The notes: a model not told the origin generated them from the letters alone. A stretch of 64,000 bases of DNA from Dyadobacter jiangsuensis (GCF_003014695.1 NZ_PYAS01000009.1:186001-250000), one strand, 5' to 3'; numbered from the stretch's first letter, positions 16,349 through 24,886 are shown. Program-made: numbers and translations.

Positions 16349-17543
16349 AATTCAATACTTTCTTCACCCACTCGAGCTCGCGGACGATGGATTCGCCAAT
16401 AGGCTTCTGCATATCCTCCGGCAGCACGCCCCAGGTGTAGGTTTCCACTTCGAGGTAGGCCGAGAATGGGTTCTCTTTTTGCAATGCCAATGTCTGCACA
16501 ATATCGCCTTGCGTTGAATCGAGCACGCCGTAGGTATTTACAAACAACGGAACGTGGAAATGCACGCGCCATTCTTCATGGGTTTCGTTCCAATCGTTCA
16601 GTGCTTCTTTGAGATCGGGATAATGCGTGAAATGGCCGTCGTCGTGGCGGGCGACCACCTGGTGCAGGTAAACCGGCTCGTCGAATGTCTCGATGGCTTT
16701 GCGTTTAACCTCGCGTTCGCTGGTGTAATTCACCTTCAAAGCCGAGCTCACCTGAATGCGGCCGACTTGAATACCATATTCATTCAGTGAATCGAGAATA
16801 TCTTCCGGTTTTTCAAAACCTACCGCGGCGTGACAAATGTCGTAGCACAGTTGAATGTGTTTCAAGATCAGCGCCTGCGCCGCTTCACCATCGATCCCGT
16901 ATTTTTCTACCAAATAAATAGTGCCTTTCGGAAGCAAAACATTGGTATACCAGGTCACGAAATCCTCGGTATTATCGAGAATGCCGTCCGGTTCGGGCTC
17001 AATGTCCAGATGCAGGAACTTACCGGTTTCCTTTTCAATGTGGATCAGCTCGTCGAGGAGTTCGAGAATGTGATCGGTCGCTTTTTCAGTCGCTTGCAGT
17101 TTGTCTGCTTCGGTTTTCCACCAAAGACGGTAGGAGAGTGGCGGGGTAGAAACACCTCCGTGCATATCGGCGGGCAGCAATGCAGCCAGGATGTTGAATA
17201 GGCGTTTGGTATATGCGAGGCGGTCGATAGTCGTCCAGTCGGGTGTATGCACGTCGTCCTTCACGCGGGTGTTGTGGAAACCGCCGTACGGGAAGCCGTT
17301 TATCACAAACACGTATACATTCTGCTCTGCTAGCCAGGCTTTGAACTCCGCGAGTACTTCCGGCTTGCTCAGCTCGATGGATGCTTCATTCGCGACGCGC
17401 AGCCCGAGGCCAAACGGCTTACCGGGCGCTAATTGTTCGCGGATGTAAGGAATGCTCTCGCGCAGCGACCGGAAATGGTCGTCCCACTTTTCGCCGGGAT
17501 GGATATTGCTGCAATAGGTAAGGTGTCCGTAAGGCGTGATCAT
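16341..17543 (-). CDS. eboE: EboE, metabolite traffic protein with TIM-barrel fold
   Basis: A 400-residue protein of the xylose-isomerase-like TIM-barrel group. The family opening MITPYGHLTYCSNIHPGEKW is followed by LGLRVANEAS, VFVINGFPYGGFH, LHLDIEPEPDG, QLCYDICHAAVGFE and GRIQVSSALKVNY, which place metal-type Glu, Asp and His residues at barrel strand ends. It is named for the ebo cluster; its reaction has not been defined. It overlaps eboD by 4 bases (ATGA) and eboF by 8 bases, so the three are translationally coupled. Confidence 0.9.
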   Translation of the reverse strand: MITPYGHLTYCSNIHPGEKWDDHFRSLRESIPYIREQLAPGKPFGLGLRVANEASIELSKPEVLAEFKAWLAEQNVYVFVINGFPYGGFHNTRVKDDVHTPDWTTIDRLAYTKRLFNILAALLPADMHGGVSTPPLSYRLWWKTEADKLQATEKATDHILELLDELIHIEKETGKFLHLDIEPEPDGILDNTEDFVTWYTNVLLPKGTIYLVEKYGIDGEAAQALILKHIQLCYDICHAAVGFEKPEDILDSLNEYGIQVGRIQVSSALKVNYTSEREVKRKAIETFDEPVYLHQVVARHDDGHFTHYPDLKEALNDWNETHEEWRVHFHVPLFVNTYGVLDSTQGDIVQTLALQKENPFSAYLEVETYTWGVLPEDMQKPIGESIVRELEWVKKVLNYE

Positions 17544-18700
17544 GCAGGGATAATTTTGGAGCTTTCGAGGTAATCCACCGACTGTGCGATGATGTCGGCA
17601 TCCAGTTCATGCACTTCCACTCCTTTTCCAATCTTTTCCAGCAGCATGATGGTGAGCCTGCCGCCCAAATGCTCGCGGAATTCCTGCAAGCCGTTGCGGA
17701 GGTTGATTTTATCGTTTTCAGCCAGTTTGGAATGGTATAGTTCAAAACCGACTTTGGTGAGTACATCTATAATGCGGTGCAGATCGCTTTCTGCAAGCAT
17801 ACCTATCTTATTAGCATACACACAATCCAATGCAATACCAATGGCAACCGCTTCGCCGTGACGAACCTCAAAATTCGTCAGGAATTCCAGCTTATGCGCT
17901 GCCCAATGGCCGAAATCCAGCGGACGCGACGAGCCGAATTCGAACGGGTCACCGCCGGCAATGTGGTCGGTATGCATTTCGGCGCAGCGGTGGATAAGGT
18001 AAGCCATCGCCTCTTCATCGCGGTTAGCAAGCGCCGTTGCGTGTTCTTCGATCCATTCAAAGAACGCCTGGTCTTTGATCAGAGCTACTTTCACGGCTTC
18101 CGCGAGTCCGCCGCGCCAGTCGCGGTCGTCGAGCGTACGCAGGAAAGTAAGGTCATTGAAAACAGCCACCGGCGGTGCGAATGTGCCGAGGAAGTTCTTT
18201 TTACCGTGGAAATTAATGCTGTTTTTAACTCCAACACCTGAATCGTTTTGTGCCAAAACCGTCGTTGGAATACGGATCAGCTTGATACCCCGGTGCGAGA
18301 CCGCAGCCGCGTAGCCGACCAAGTCCAGCACGGCACCGCCGCCAATGCCGATCACAAATGAATGACGGTCGATCCCGAACACATCGACGGCTTCTACGAG
18401 CTTATCGAACTGCGACGGGTCATTTTTGCACGCTTCTCCGCCAGGTACCGAAATGATCTCGGGCGCGAGCTGCACATGCGTTACATTTTGTGCGAAGTAG
18501 GCGCGGATATTGTTTTTCAAATCCGGCTGTGTCTGTTCAAACCCCTCGTCCACGATCACCAGCGCTTTGCGTTGAAAGCCCTGCTCGGTATATTCTTGAA
18601 AAAAATCTTTCAGTAACGGGTTCTGGGTGTCAAAAAGGTGTTGGGTGAAGAATACGGCATAGTTGTATTCCACCTGGAAACGTTGTTTTATGGTTTGCAT
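17540..18700 (-). CDS. eboD: EboD, 3-dehydroquinate synthase-like sugar phosphate cyclase
   Basis: A 386-residue homologue of AroB and sedoheptulose-7-phosphate cyclases. It has the NAD-binding GIGGGAVLDLVGYAA (118-132), the IPTTVLAQNDSGVGVKNSIN loop, and probable Zn ligands E201 (GGLAEAVK), H265 (DFGHWAAHK) and H281 (VRHGEAVAIG). It therefore looks catalytically competent. Its place between eboC and eboE, rather than among shikimate genes, marks it as EboD and not housekeeping AroB. I chose the ATG at 18700 because the family begins MQxIKQRF; in-frame starts at 18712 (ATG) and 18721 (TTG) are possible. The true substrate is unknown. Confidence 0.9.
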   Translation of the reverse strand: MQTIKQRFQVEYNYAVFFTQHLFDTQNPLLKDFFQEYTEQGFQRKALVIVDEGFEQTQPDLKNNIRAYFAQNVTHVQLAPEIISVPGGEACKNDPSQFDKLVEAVDVFGIDRHSFVIGIGGGAVLDLVGYAAAVSHRGIKLIRIPTTVLAQNDSGVGVKNSINFHGKKNFLGTFAPPVAVFNDLTFLRTLDDRDWRGGLAEAVKVALIKDQAFFEWIEEHATALANRDEEAMAYLIHRCAEMHTDHIAGGDPFEFGSSRPLDFGHWAAHKLEFLTNFEVRHGEAVAIGIALDCVYANKIGMLAESDLHRIIDVLTKVGFELYHSKLAENDKINLRNGLQEFREHLGGRLTIMLLEKIGKGVEVHELDADIIAQSVDYLESSKIIPA

Positions 18701-18721
18701 TGAATCTGGCATTACACGCAA

Positions 18722-18895
18722 AGTGGGTATTTACATTAAAAACGTTTGAAAACACGATCCGTTCAAACGCAGCTCAAAATCATTGATATAAAGACTAAAA
18801 TTAACAGGTTTTCCCCGTCCCGTCATCGTCCAATTTATTTATTAGTCCGAAGCCACCCTTTCCTCCCTCCTCCCTTTCCTCCATTCTCCCCTCAT
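18722..18895. other. 174-base gap inside the ebo cluster with an uninterrupted purine run
   Basis: This is the only real gap in the ebo cluster, between eboC and eboD. On the transcribed strand 27 bases in a row are purines (18882-18856), with five GGA or GGG repeats that resemble stacked Shine-Dalgarno sites or a weak G-quadruplex. No open frame, terminator or TAnnTTTG box is evident. A second eboDEF promoter or a translation control element are possible readings. Confidence 0.45.
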
Positions 18896-19765
18896 TTAAG
18901 TAACCGCAAACGCCTTCGCCAAATACATGGAAAGTGGCAGCAACGCGAGCACCGCAATGGCAATAGGCAGCAAGCCAAATGCCGCACACCAGGAAGCATT
19001 CATGACAATCAGCGAGATAACGCCGGCCTTTACGGCTTTGCCGATCAGTGGTCCAATAGGATTTTGCATCGCATTCCAAAGCGGCCGGAAAATGAACCAG
19101 GCATGTAGTAACACAAATGGAATGGTAAACAAAAGATTACCCTTTCCCTGCGCAATCGTCAACTGCGCGGCGAGTACGGCGAGGTATAGAAAAGCCGCGA
19201 TATATAATGTTCGCTTCTTCCCACCATGGACCTCATCCTGACTGATCAGCGTGATCGCGCCGATGTACATGATCGGGAAAATGGCGATGAATGCCCATTG
19301 TTGAAACGACTCCGGCAATACGCTCATACCAAGTATCAGGTTGCCGCCCCGGCACATACCCATTACGAGCGGGCCGAAGAATACGTGATGTTTGGCAAAA
19401 CGGTTATATAAAACGGTGAGCATTGCCACGACGACGGCGATCATCCCGCTTTGTAAACTGAATGCCCCCGCCGCGACAATACCCAGCAGCAATAGTGAAA
19501 GCCCCATTGTGGTAGCTTGTGCGAGCGGAACTTTGCCGCTTGGAATGGGCCGCTCAGGCCGCTCCACGGCATCGAGTCTGGCATCGAAAACATCGTTCAT
19601 CACCACACCTCCGCCGTACAGGCCGAGGGTGGAAACCACGAGTAATGCAGGGGAGAAATCCGAGAAGGTAAACTGCGCGATCGCCATACCGGCCAGGATG
19701 TCCGCGATGGCGGTTACCAGGTTGGCCGGGCGCGTGAGTTGCAAATAAGGTTTGAGACTGCCCAC
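18896..19765 (-). CDS. eboC: EboC, UbiA-like membrane protein
   Basis: A 289-residue integral membrane protein with about eight or nine helices, of the UbiA prenyltransferase superfamily. The first Asp-rich motif is intact (MNDVFDARLD, N57, D58, D61, D65), followed by AVERPERPIPSG as in typical prenyltransferases. The second region reads ISQDEVHGGKKRT. In the ebo cluster it is the only clear membrane protein and so the best candidate for moving or prenylating the carried metabolite at the inner membrane. It starts 1 base after the eboB stop. Whether it transfers a prenyl group has not been shown. Confidence 0.92.
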   Translation of the reverse strand: MGSLKPYLQLTRPANLVTAIADILAGMAIAQFTFSDFSPALLVVSTLGLYGGGVVMNDVFDARLDAVERPERPIPSGKVPLAQATTMGLSLLLLGIVAAGAFSLQSGMIAVVVAMLTVLYNRFAKHHVFFGPLVMGMCRGGNLILGMSVLPESFQQWAFIAIFPIMYIGAITLISQDEVHGGKKRTLYIAAFLYLAVLAAQLTIAQGKGNLLFTIPFVLLHAWFIFRPLWNAMQNPIGPLIGKAVKAGVISLIVMNASWCAAFGLLPIAIAVLALLPLSMYLAKAFAVT

Positions 19766-19766
19766 T

Positions 19767-20795
19767 TTAATTAATCACTAAAAAATCTTTCACCGGAGCA
19801 GGTTGCTGGCCGCCTCTCAAAATGCTGTTTCCATGGAATTTCTCCGTTTGATCCACCGCGTACCCCGATTCGAAATCTGTCACGTCGATCTGTCCGCTCT
19901 TGCCAAATGCATCGATCGCATTCTGGTAGGTAACGAGGCGGATTGTTTCATCCGAAATGCCGCGCATTTTCATCAATGCGGCTGTTTTCGGGATCGCCAA
20001 CGGATCGGAAATACCCCAGTCGGCGGCGGAGTTGATCATAATGCGCTCGGGGCCGTATTGTTCCACCACTTTCACCATCCGCTCATTACCCATTTTGGTA
20101 AAAGGATAAATGGTAAACGCCGCCCAGAAGCCCTGGTCGAGCACGCTTTTCACGGTTTCTTCATTGTTATGGTCCACAATCACCCACGACGGGTCGATGC
20201 CGTGTTCCAATGCAATGGCCATACTGCGCTCCGTACCTTTCTTTTTATCGCGGTGCGGCGTGTGGATCTGCACGGGTAGTTTCGCTTCCTTGGCGAGTTC
20301 GAGTTGGAGGCGGTAGTATTTTTCTTCGGCGGGTGTCTGGTCATCAAAACCGATCTCACCGACGCCTACCACGCCTTCTTTGTAAATATATAATGGTAAA
20401 ATCTCCATTACCTGTTCCGCCAGCGGCTCGTTGTTCGCCTCGCGGGAGTTCAGGCCCATGGTGCAGTAATGTTTTATTCCAAACTGGGAGGATCTAAATC
20501 TTTCCCATCCTACCAGACTGCTGTAATAATCCTTGAATGTTGATAAACCCGTGCGCGGCTGTCCTACCCAGAATGCAGGCTCGATGAGCGCTACAATACC
20601 GGCCTGGTTCATCGCCTGGTAGTCGTCCGTTGTGCGGGATACCATGTGGATATGCGGGTCGAAAAACCGCATTCCTTTGATAAGGTCCTTGTAATCGTTC
20701 CAGGCGATATCGCGGTGTGCGGGGGCCTGGTTGGCTTCTTCGCTATCTTCGAAATGCGAAGGGTTAGGGGGTATTTCTGTATGATTAGCGCACAT
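19767..20795 (-). CDS. eboB: EboB, TatD-family metal-dependent hydrolase
   Basis: A 342-residue amidohydrolase-fold protein. The metal site is visible in order: MRFFDPHIHM (D46, H48, H50), VVGVGEIGFD (Glu), VQIHTPHRDK (His), VIVDHNN (His) and MINSAADWG (Asp). The site is complete, so the enzyme should be active. The first 30 residues are a polar tail rarely seen in housekeeping TatD proteins. It lies 4 bases after eboA and 1 base before eboC. Cargo and reaction in the ebo cluster are unknown. Confidence 0.87.
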   Translation of the reverse strand: MCANHTEIPPNPSHFEDSEEANQAPAHRDIAWNDYKDLIKGMRFFDPHIHMVSRTTDDYQAMNQAGIVALIEPAFWVGQPRTGLSTFKDYYSSLVGWERFRSSQFGIKHYCTMGLNSREANNEPLAEQVMEILPLYIYKEGVVGVGEIGFDDQTPAEEKYYRLQLELAKEAKLPVQIHTPHRDKKKGTERSMAIALEHGIDPSWVIVDHNNEETVKSVLDQGFWAAFTIYPFTKMGNERMVKVVEQYGPERIMINSAADWGISDPLAIPKTAALMKMRGISDETIRLVTYQNAIDAFGKSGQIDVTDFESGYAVDQTEKFHGNSILRGGQQPAPVKDFLVIN

Positions 20796-20799
20796 AATA

Positions 20800-21663
20800 T
20801 CAATGTTCGAGATCGGCCCACGTCAATGCGCCGGATTTTACTGATTTCTCCAGATCGGTGTATTTTGCCAAAAGGTAATTGGCCGCAGGCAGCGTCGCCT
20901 CGCCACAGGCCAATGCAGCAGCCTGGCGGTCATCCTCTTTCTCCGAATCAAACAAATGCTGCATATCGGCCAGCAATGCGTTGTTCAAGAACTTTCCGGT
21001 TAGGCGCCATACTTGCGCAGGCACGCTGCGCCCGGCTGCCCATCGCTCGTGCGCGAAGTCCGAAAGCGTCACTGCCAGCTTCTCGTTCGAGCGGTTTTCC
21101 AGGCCTTCTATAAAATGGATCGGCTTGTCGTTGAATATTGTTTTGAGCACAAGCTGGTTCCAGGCCAGTTCGCTGAAGTATTTCGCCGGGAACGGGTTGT
21201 GCAATGCAATCGCATCGAATACAAAACCCATATTGGAACGCACCGCGTCGGTAGCCCGGAAAAGCCATTGCTCGGGATATGAAAGCAGTGGCAATGCTGA
21301 ATATAGTGCCACCAGCTCGTTCATCTCCGCCGTATCGAAAAGTGTTTCAATGCTCTTGGTATAACCTTCTTTATCCGACGGTTCGAGTTGCGTGAGCAGC
21401 CACACGCGGCTAAGCCTCACGAGCGACCAGCCGTCCACCGAAAATCCAGGTATTTCGAGGTTCAATGCGGCTTTTCCGGCGTCGGAGGTATGGATAATTT
21501 TTTTGGATAGAAACCTGGGGGCTGCTACGAAGGCCGTCATCAGGTCGATGGGCGTACCGACGCCCGGGGCGGCAGATCCCTTTTGCTGCAACCATCCGGC
21601 CTCTTCGGCGGAAGTATTCGAAGCGATGATCTCCCAGATCTTTTGTTTAATAATATCGGACAT
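20800..21663 (-). CDS. eboA: EboA domain-containing protein
   Basis: A 287-residue, mostly helical, cytosolic protein that opens the ebo cluster. Visible family-type segments are GTPIDLMTAFVAAPRFLSKK, ALNLEIPGFSVDGWSLVRLS, LWRATD-like LFRATDAVRSNMG and FDAIALHNPFPAKYFSELAW. The NPFP segment ('ALHNPFPA') recurs in EboA proteins. It has no known fold motif, membrane helix or catalytic residues that I can name. Its role is required in the cyanobacterial system but biochemically undefined. No TAnnTTTG box was found in the 198 bases upstream. Confidence 0.88.
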   Translation of the reverse strand: MSDIIKQKIWEIIASNTSAEEAGWLQQKGSAAPGVGTPIDLMTAFVAAPRFLSKKIIHTSDAGKAALNLEIPGFSVDGWSLVRLSRVWLLTQLEPSDKEGYTKSIETLFDTAEMNELVALYSALPLLSYPEQWLFRATDAVRSNMGFVFDAIALHNPFPAKYFSELAWNQLVLKTIFNDKPIHFIEGLENRSNEKLAVTLSDFAHERWAAGRSVPAQVWRLTGKFLNNALLADMQHLFDSEKEDDRQAAALACGEATLPAANYLLAKYTDLEKSVKSGALTWADLEH

Positions 21664-21861
21664 AACTGTTGTCGGTGATCCTGCTTGCCGGCTTGCACCG
21701 TGTAAATCTTTTGAGGACGTGGGTTATTGCTATAATGCCTGTTTTGCAGTATAAAGTTTCCTGCCGGCCATTTATAACGTTACAAAAGCGCTTTTTGGCT
21801 CATTTCGGGGCATGATTCATATCAGTTTTAATGAAAAACTAATGTCATTTGTAACTGATAG

Positions 21862-22491
21862 TTAAAAATCAAATTCCAGGATGTCCGGGTCGTTGAGCAG
21901 GTGGTGGGTGAGTTTTTCATGCTTTCTTTCGGACCCCTGCAACGTCCAGCTACCCGTAATATGGGTGCCGATACGACTCTGCTCGCCGCGCAGGATTTTC
22001 AGATCATATTCCTTGAACAGGTTCTCGTAGGTTTTCAGGGTCTTTCTCTGGTAGACGCACATCAGGCGGTAGTTCCGTATCTGGCTTTTCTGGCGGATGA
22101 GTTTCTGCACGGGCGACAAAATCACTAAAGTCATCCCCGAAATCACGAAACAGCAGATCGTCACCTCATAAAACCCGGCCCCGATGCCCATTCCTACCGC
22201 GGCCGTCACCCACACGATCGCCGCCGTCGTAATGCCGACCACCCGGTTATTTTCCCGGAAGATGATCCCTGCGCCGATAAAACCGATACCGGTCACGATA
22301 TTCGCCGCGATACGCCCCGCATCCGAACTGATTTTAATGGAAAGGATCGTAAAAAGCGTAGAGCCCATCGCGATCAATATCAGGGTCCGCAGCCCAGCCG
22401 ATTTGCTTCGGTACTCGCGCTCCGCGCCGATGATTCCGCCGAGGGTGAAGGAGATCAGTAGTTTGTAAATGTCTTCGGGAAGGAGTTCCAT
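21862..22491 (-). CDS. MgtC/SapB family membrane protein
   Basis: A 209-residue protein with four N-terminal membrane helices and a soluble C-terminal domain of about 75 residues. The family signature is plain: LLISFTLGGIIGAEREYRSK, SAGLRTLILIAMGSTLFT, IAANIVTGIGFIGAGIIFRE and TTAAIVWVTAAVGMGIGAGF. MgtC proteins help cells survive low Mg2+ and, in pathogens, inhibit the F1Fo ATPase. No Mg2+ riboswitch or transporter gene lies beside it. It is separated from eboA by 198 bases and so need not belong to that operon. Confidence 0.93.
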   Translation of the reverse strand: MELLPEDIYKLLISFTLGGIIGAEREYRSKSAGLRTLILIAMGSTLFTILSIKISSDAGRIAANIVTGIGFIGAGIIFRENNRVVGITTAAIVWVTAAVGMGIGAGFYEVTICCFVISGMTLVILSPVQKLIRQKSQIRNYRLMCVYQRKTLKTYENLFKEYDLKILRGEQSRIGTHITGSWTLQGSERKHEKLTHHLLNDPDILEFDF

Positions 22492-22515
22492 TCAATGTAA
22501 TTTGTATTCATAATA

Positions 22516-22546
22516 AAGCCGGGCAGATCGTCGACCTCCCCGGCTT
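22516..22546 (-). terminator. Possible terminator after the DUF5618 gene
   Basis: Arms AAGCCGGG (22516-22523) and CCCGGCTT (22539-22546) form an eight-pair stem. On the minus strand only a short T/A stretch follows, so this is a weak candidate. Confidence 0.4.
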
Positions 22547-22564
22547 CGCATTGGTATTTTTATT

Positions 22565-22969
22565 TTATGCGGCAGTCGCTGTTCGAATTTCGACCCAGTC
22601 GATGATGCGTTCGGCTTCTCTGAAACCGATTTTTACGACTTCTACATTCCCTGAGCCATCGTAAGCCATAACGAGATGCAGCTGTTCATAAACCGTTTCA
22701 AAAGAGTCTAGTATTTTTCGGTCCTCTTTCGAAATGTTGATCCTGTACCAATCGACGTCTTTCCGGCCTTTCGTCTTTTTGCCGAAATAGTGATCCAACG
22801 CAAAAAGCACCCCGGAATAGGCAGTATGACCAGCCATTTTTACATATTTTGAATCCCGATAGTGCCCGTCAACTTTTGCACCCTTTTCACGCAAAATTTC
22901 TTTCGCATTGTTCAAATAGCGTTTAGCCTCGGTGATAGCTTCCTCTGCGGAAAGTTGTTGTTTTGCCAT
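22565..22969 (-). CDS. DUF5618 family protein
   Basis: A 134-residue helical cytosolic protein. Recognisable family segments are AEEAITEAKRYLNNAKEIL, YVKMAGHTAYSGVLFALDHY, DVDWYRINISKEDRKIL and YEQLHLVMAYDGSGNVEVVK. The helical pattern resembles HEPN-type proteins, though I see no RxxxxH motif. DUF5618 is known mainly from Bacteroidota and its role is not established. It lies 36 bases after the broken RelE-like toxin gene and may share its transcript, which gives it a loose link to the toxin-antitoxin locus. Confidence 0.82.
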   Translation of the reverse strand: MAKQQLSAEEAITEAKRYLNNAKEILREKGAKVDGHYRDSKYVKMAGHTAYSGVLFALDHYFGKKTKGRKDVDWYRINISKEDRKILDSFETVYEQLHLVMAYDGSGNVEVVKIGFREAERIIDWVEIRTATAA

Positions 22970-23005
22970 TAGTGTATGTGTAAAAAGTAAAAAATAGGTT
23001 ATTTG

Positions 23006-23329
23006 TCAAATCTCTTTTATCAATGCTGTCAATTCATCATCCGAGATACTCTCTTTCTCCGATTTGTCATAAATCGAGAGCAGTACTACTTTTTCAGCAA
23101 GCATTACAACCAAAGTAATCACCCGCGCTCCGCCGCTTTTTCCTTTGTCCTTGCTTTTGATTGCCAACCTGACTTTAAAGCAGTTTTGCCCGAGCGAGGT
23201 ACCTTGAGCCGGGTCGTGAGAGAGGCTGCGGATGAGCTAGCCGATATCGCTTTTCAGCGATGGATACTTCTTGGCCAGCCGCTTTAATTCTTTTGTAAAT
23301 TGTTCCGAGGCTTCTATTTTAAAGCTCAT
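23006..23329 (-). pseudogene. RelE/ParE-superfamily toxin, broken by an in-frame TAG
   Basis: Reading the minus strand from the ATG at 23329 gives MSFKIEASEQFTKELKRLAK, then a TAG at codon 31 (23239-23237). The same frame then runs 76 more codons without another stop to TGA at 23006-23008. The full 107-residue product would match the Bacteroidota RelE-like toxins: KELKRLAKKYPSLKSD, QGTSLGQNCFKVRLAI, KGKSGGARVITLVV and VVLLSIYDKSEKESIS. The length, the continuing frame and the 11-base overlap with the antitoxin show a gene with one nonsense change. GAG, AAG or CAG to TAG is a single-base change. A sequencing error or stop readthrough cannot be excluded. Confidence 0.85.
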
Positions 23330-23555
23330 TAAGAATATCCTCGATAGGACGAGTTTTTAGTGTGCCGTTTTTAAATGCAATTAGATCTTCCTTCAAATTA
23401 GCCAGAATTTGCTCTTTGGTGGGCTCTTCATCTTCTACGATCTCCTTCTTCAGTTCTGATACCAATTGCACCTGTTCCTGTCTTGAAAGTTGTCGGATCA
23501 GCCCAAGCAATTGCTCAAAAGACAACGCGACATTCAAATTCACTGACGTTTCCAT
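23319..23555 (-). CDS. Antitoxin of a RelE-type toxin-antitoxin pair
   Basis: A 78-residue acidic, helical protein starting METSVNLNVALSFEQLLGLI, with a middle helix RQLSRQEQVQLVSELKKEI and an unstructured acidic part (EDEEPTKEQ). The tail (RPIEDILNEL) is typical of antitoxins that wrap a RelE/ParE toxin. I chose the ATG at 23555; a longer frame to 23597 enters the pepP gene. Its 3' end overlaps the toxin frame by 11 bases, the normal arrangement. Because the toxin is broken, this is an orphan antitoxin that may still neutralise related toxins elsewhere. Confidence 0.75.
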   Translation of the reverse strand: METSVNLNVALSFEQLLGLIRQLSRQEQVQLVSELKKEIVEDEEPTKEQILANLKEDLIAFKNGTLKTRPIEDILNEL

Positions 23556-23593
23556 TAGAAATCTGTTTAGGTCTTCAACAAATTTACAAAGAA

Positions 23594-24886
23594 TCACTTA
23601 GCATTCATCCACTCCTCGATCTCCTCTGCCTCCAAGGGGATATGCGCCATCAAATCCACATTCCCATTCTCCGTAATGAGGATATCGTTCTCTAAACGAA
23701 TGCCCAGGCCTTCTTCCCGAATGTAAATGCCCGGCTCGCAGGTGAAAACCATGCCGGCTTCGAAGCGGCGGTATTTGTTGCCTACATCGTGAATGTCGAG
23801 GCCCAGGAAATGGGAGGTGCCGTGCGGGAAGTATTTTTTGTAGGCAGGAAGGTCGGGGTCCTGCTTTTCGATGTCTTCTTTGGTGATCAGCCCGAGGCCG
23901 ATCAGCTCGCTTTCCATAATGCGGCCGATTTCCTGGTGGTATTCATCCCAGATATTGCCGGGCACAAGCAAGCCTTTGGCAGCTTTAAAAACGCGCAGTA
24001 CGGCATCGTATACATCGCGCTGGCGTTTGGTGAAGCGGCCGTTCACGGGAATGCTGCGTGTGAGGTCGGCGCCGTAGTTGGCATATTCGGCGGCGACGTC
24101 GAGCAGAAGGATGTCGCCGTCTTTGCAAACCTGGTCGTTTTGAATGTAATGCAATACGCAGGCATTCGCGCCAGATGCGATAATAGGCTGGTACGAAAAG
24201 CCTTTCGAGCGGTTGCGGACGAATTCGTGGAGCAGCTCGGCTTCTATTTGGAACTCGTGGACGCCGGGTTTGACGAATTTCAATACCCTTTCAAAACCCT
24301 GCTTGGTGATGTCGCAGGCCTTTTGGAGCAATGCGATTTCCTCCGGCTGCTTTACCGCACGCAGCTGGTGCATAAGGGGCGCGAGCCGCACGAGGTTGTG
24401 TAACGGGTAGCGGTTTTTGAAATCTTGAATGAATCTCGCGTCGCGCGACTGTACGTACGAGTCGTTGCGGGTGTGCTCGTTGGTATTCAGATACACATTT
24501 TCGGCTTCAAAAACGATGTTACCGAACACGGTTTCGTACTGGTGTGTCCAGTAAATGCTCTGTATGCCGGTGGCGGCGCGGGCTTGTTCCTTGGACAGTT
24601 TTTCTCCTTCCCAAACGGCGATGATTTCGTTGGTTTCGCGGAGGAATAGTACTTCGCGGAACTTCGGATCGGGGTGGTCGGGGAAGAGGAGCAGGATCGT
24701 TTCCTCTTGATCGACACCGGTGAGGTAGAATAGATCGCTGTTTTGTTTGAAACCCATTGTGCCGTCCGCATTGGTAGGCATAATGTCGTTGGCATTGAGA
24801 ATGGCCAGTGATTTAGGTTTGAGTAAAGTCGTTAAACGGCGTCTGTTTTCAACAAATAGCTTTTGGTCGATGGGGGAATATCGCAT
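23594..24886 (-). CDS. pepP: Aminopeptidase P family metallopeptidase (M24B)
   Basis: A 430-residue cytosolic enzyme that removes an N-terminal residue before proline. The creatinase-type N-terminal domain covers 1-170; the pita-bread catalytic domain follows. Dinuclear metal ligands are visible: the two Asp in LLDVAAEYANYGADLTRS, His in GTSHFLGLDIHDVG, Glu in TCEPGIYI and Glu in RLENDILI. Length matches E. coli PepP (about 440). It is divergent from the subtilase gene across 156 bases and is followed 38 bases later by the antitoxin gene. Confidence 0.95.
   Translation of the reverse strand: MRYSPIDQKLFVENRRRLTTLLKPKSLAILNANDIMPTNADGTMGFKQNSDLFYLTGVDQEETILLLFPDHPDPKFREVLFLRETNEIIAVWEGEKLSKEQARAATGIQSIYWTHQYETVFGNIVFEAENVYLNTNEHTRNDSYVQSRDARFIQDFKNRYPLHNLVRLAPLMHQLRAVKQPEEIALLQKACDITKQGFERVLKFVKPGVHEFQIEAELLHEFVRNRSKGFSYQPIIASGANACVLHYIQNDQVCKDGDILLLDVAAEYANYGADLTRSIPVNGRFTKRQRDVYDAVLRVFKAAKGLLVPGNIWDEYHQEIGRIMESELIGLGLITKEDIEKQDPDLPAYKKYFPHGTSHFLGLDIHDVGNKYRRFEAGMVFTCEPGIYIREEGLGIRLENDILITENGNVDLMAHIPLEAEEIEEWMNAK

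Noticed and set aside
17540..18700. Housekeeping 3-dehydroquinate synthase (aroB)
   Set aside because: Sequence is related, but it sits between eboC and eboE with overlapping genes and no shikimate neighbours, so eboD is the better name.
23003..23287. A plus-strand open frame over the broken toxin
   Set aside because: The minus strand carries recognisable RelE-type sequence across the TAG; the plus-strand product resembles nothing.
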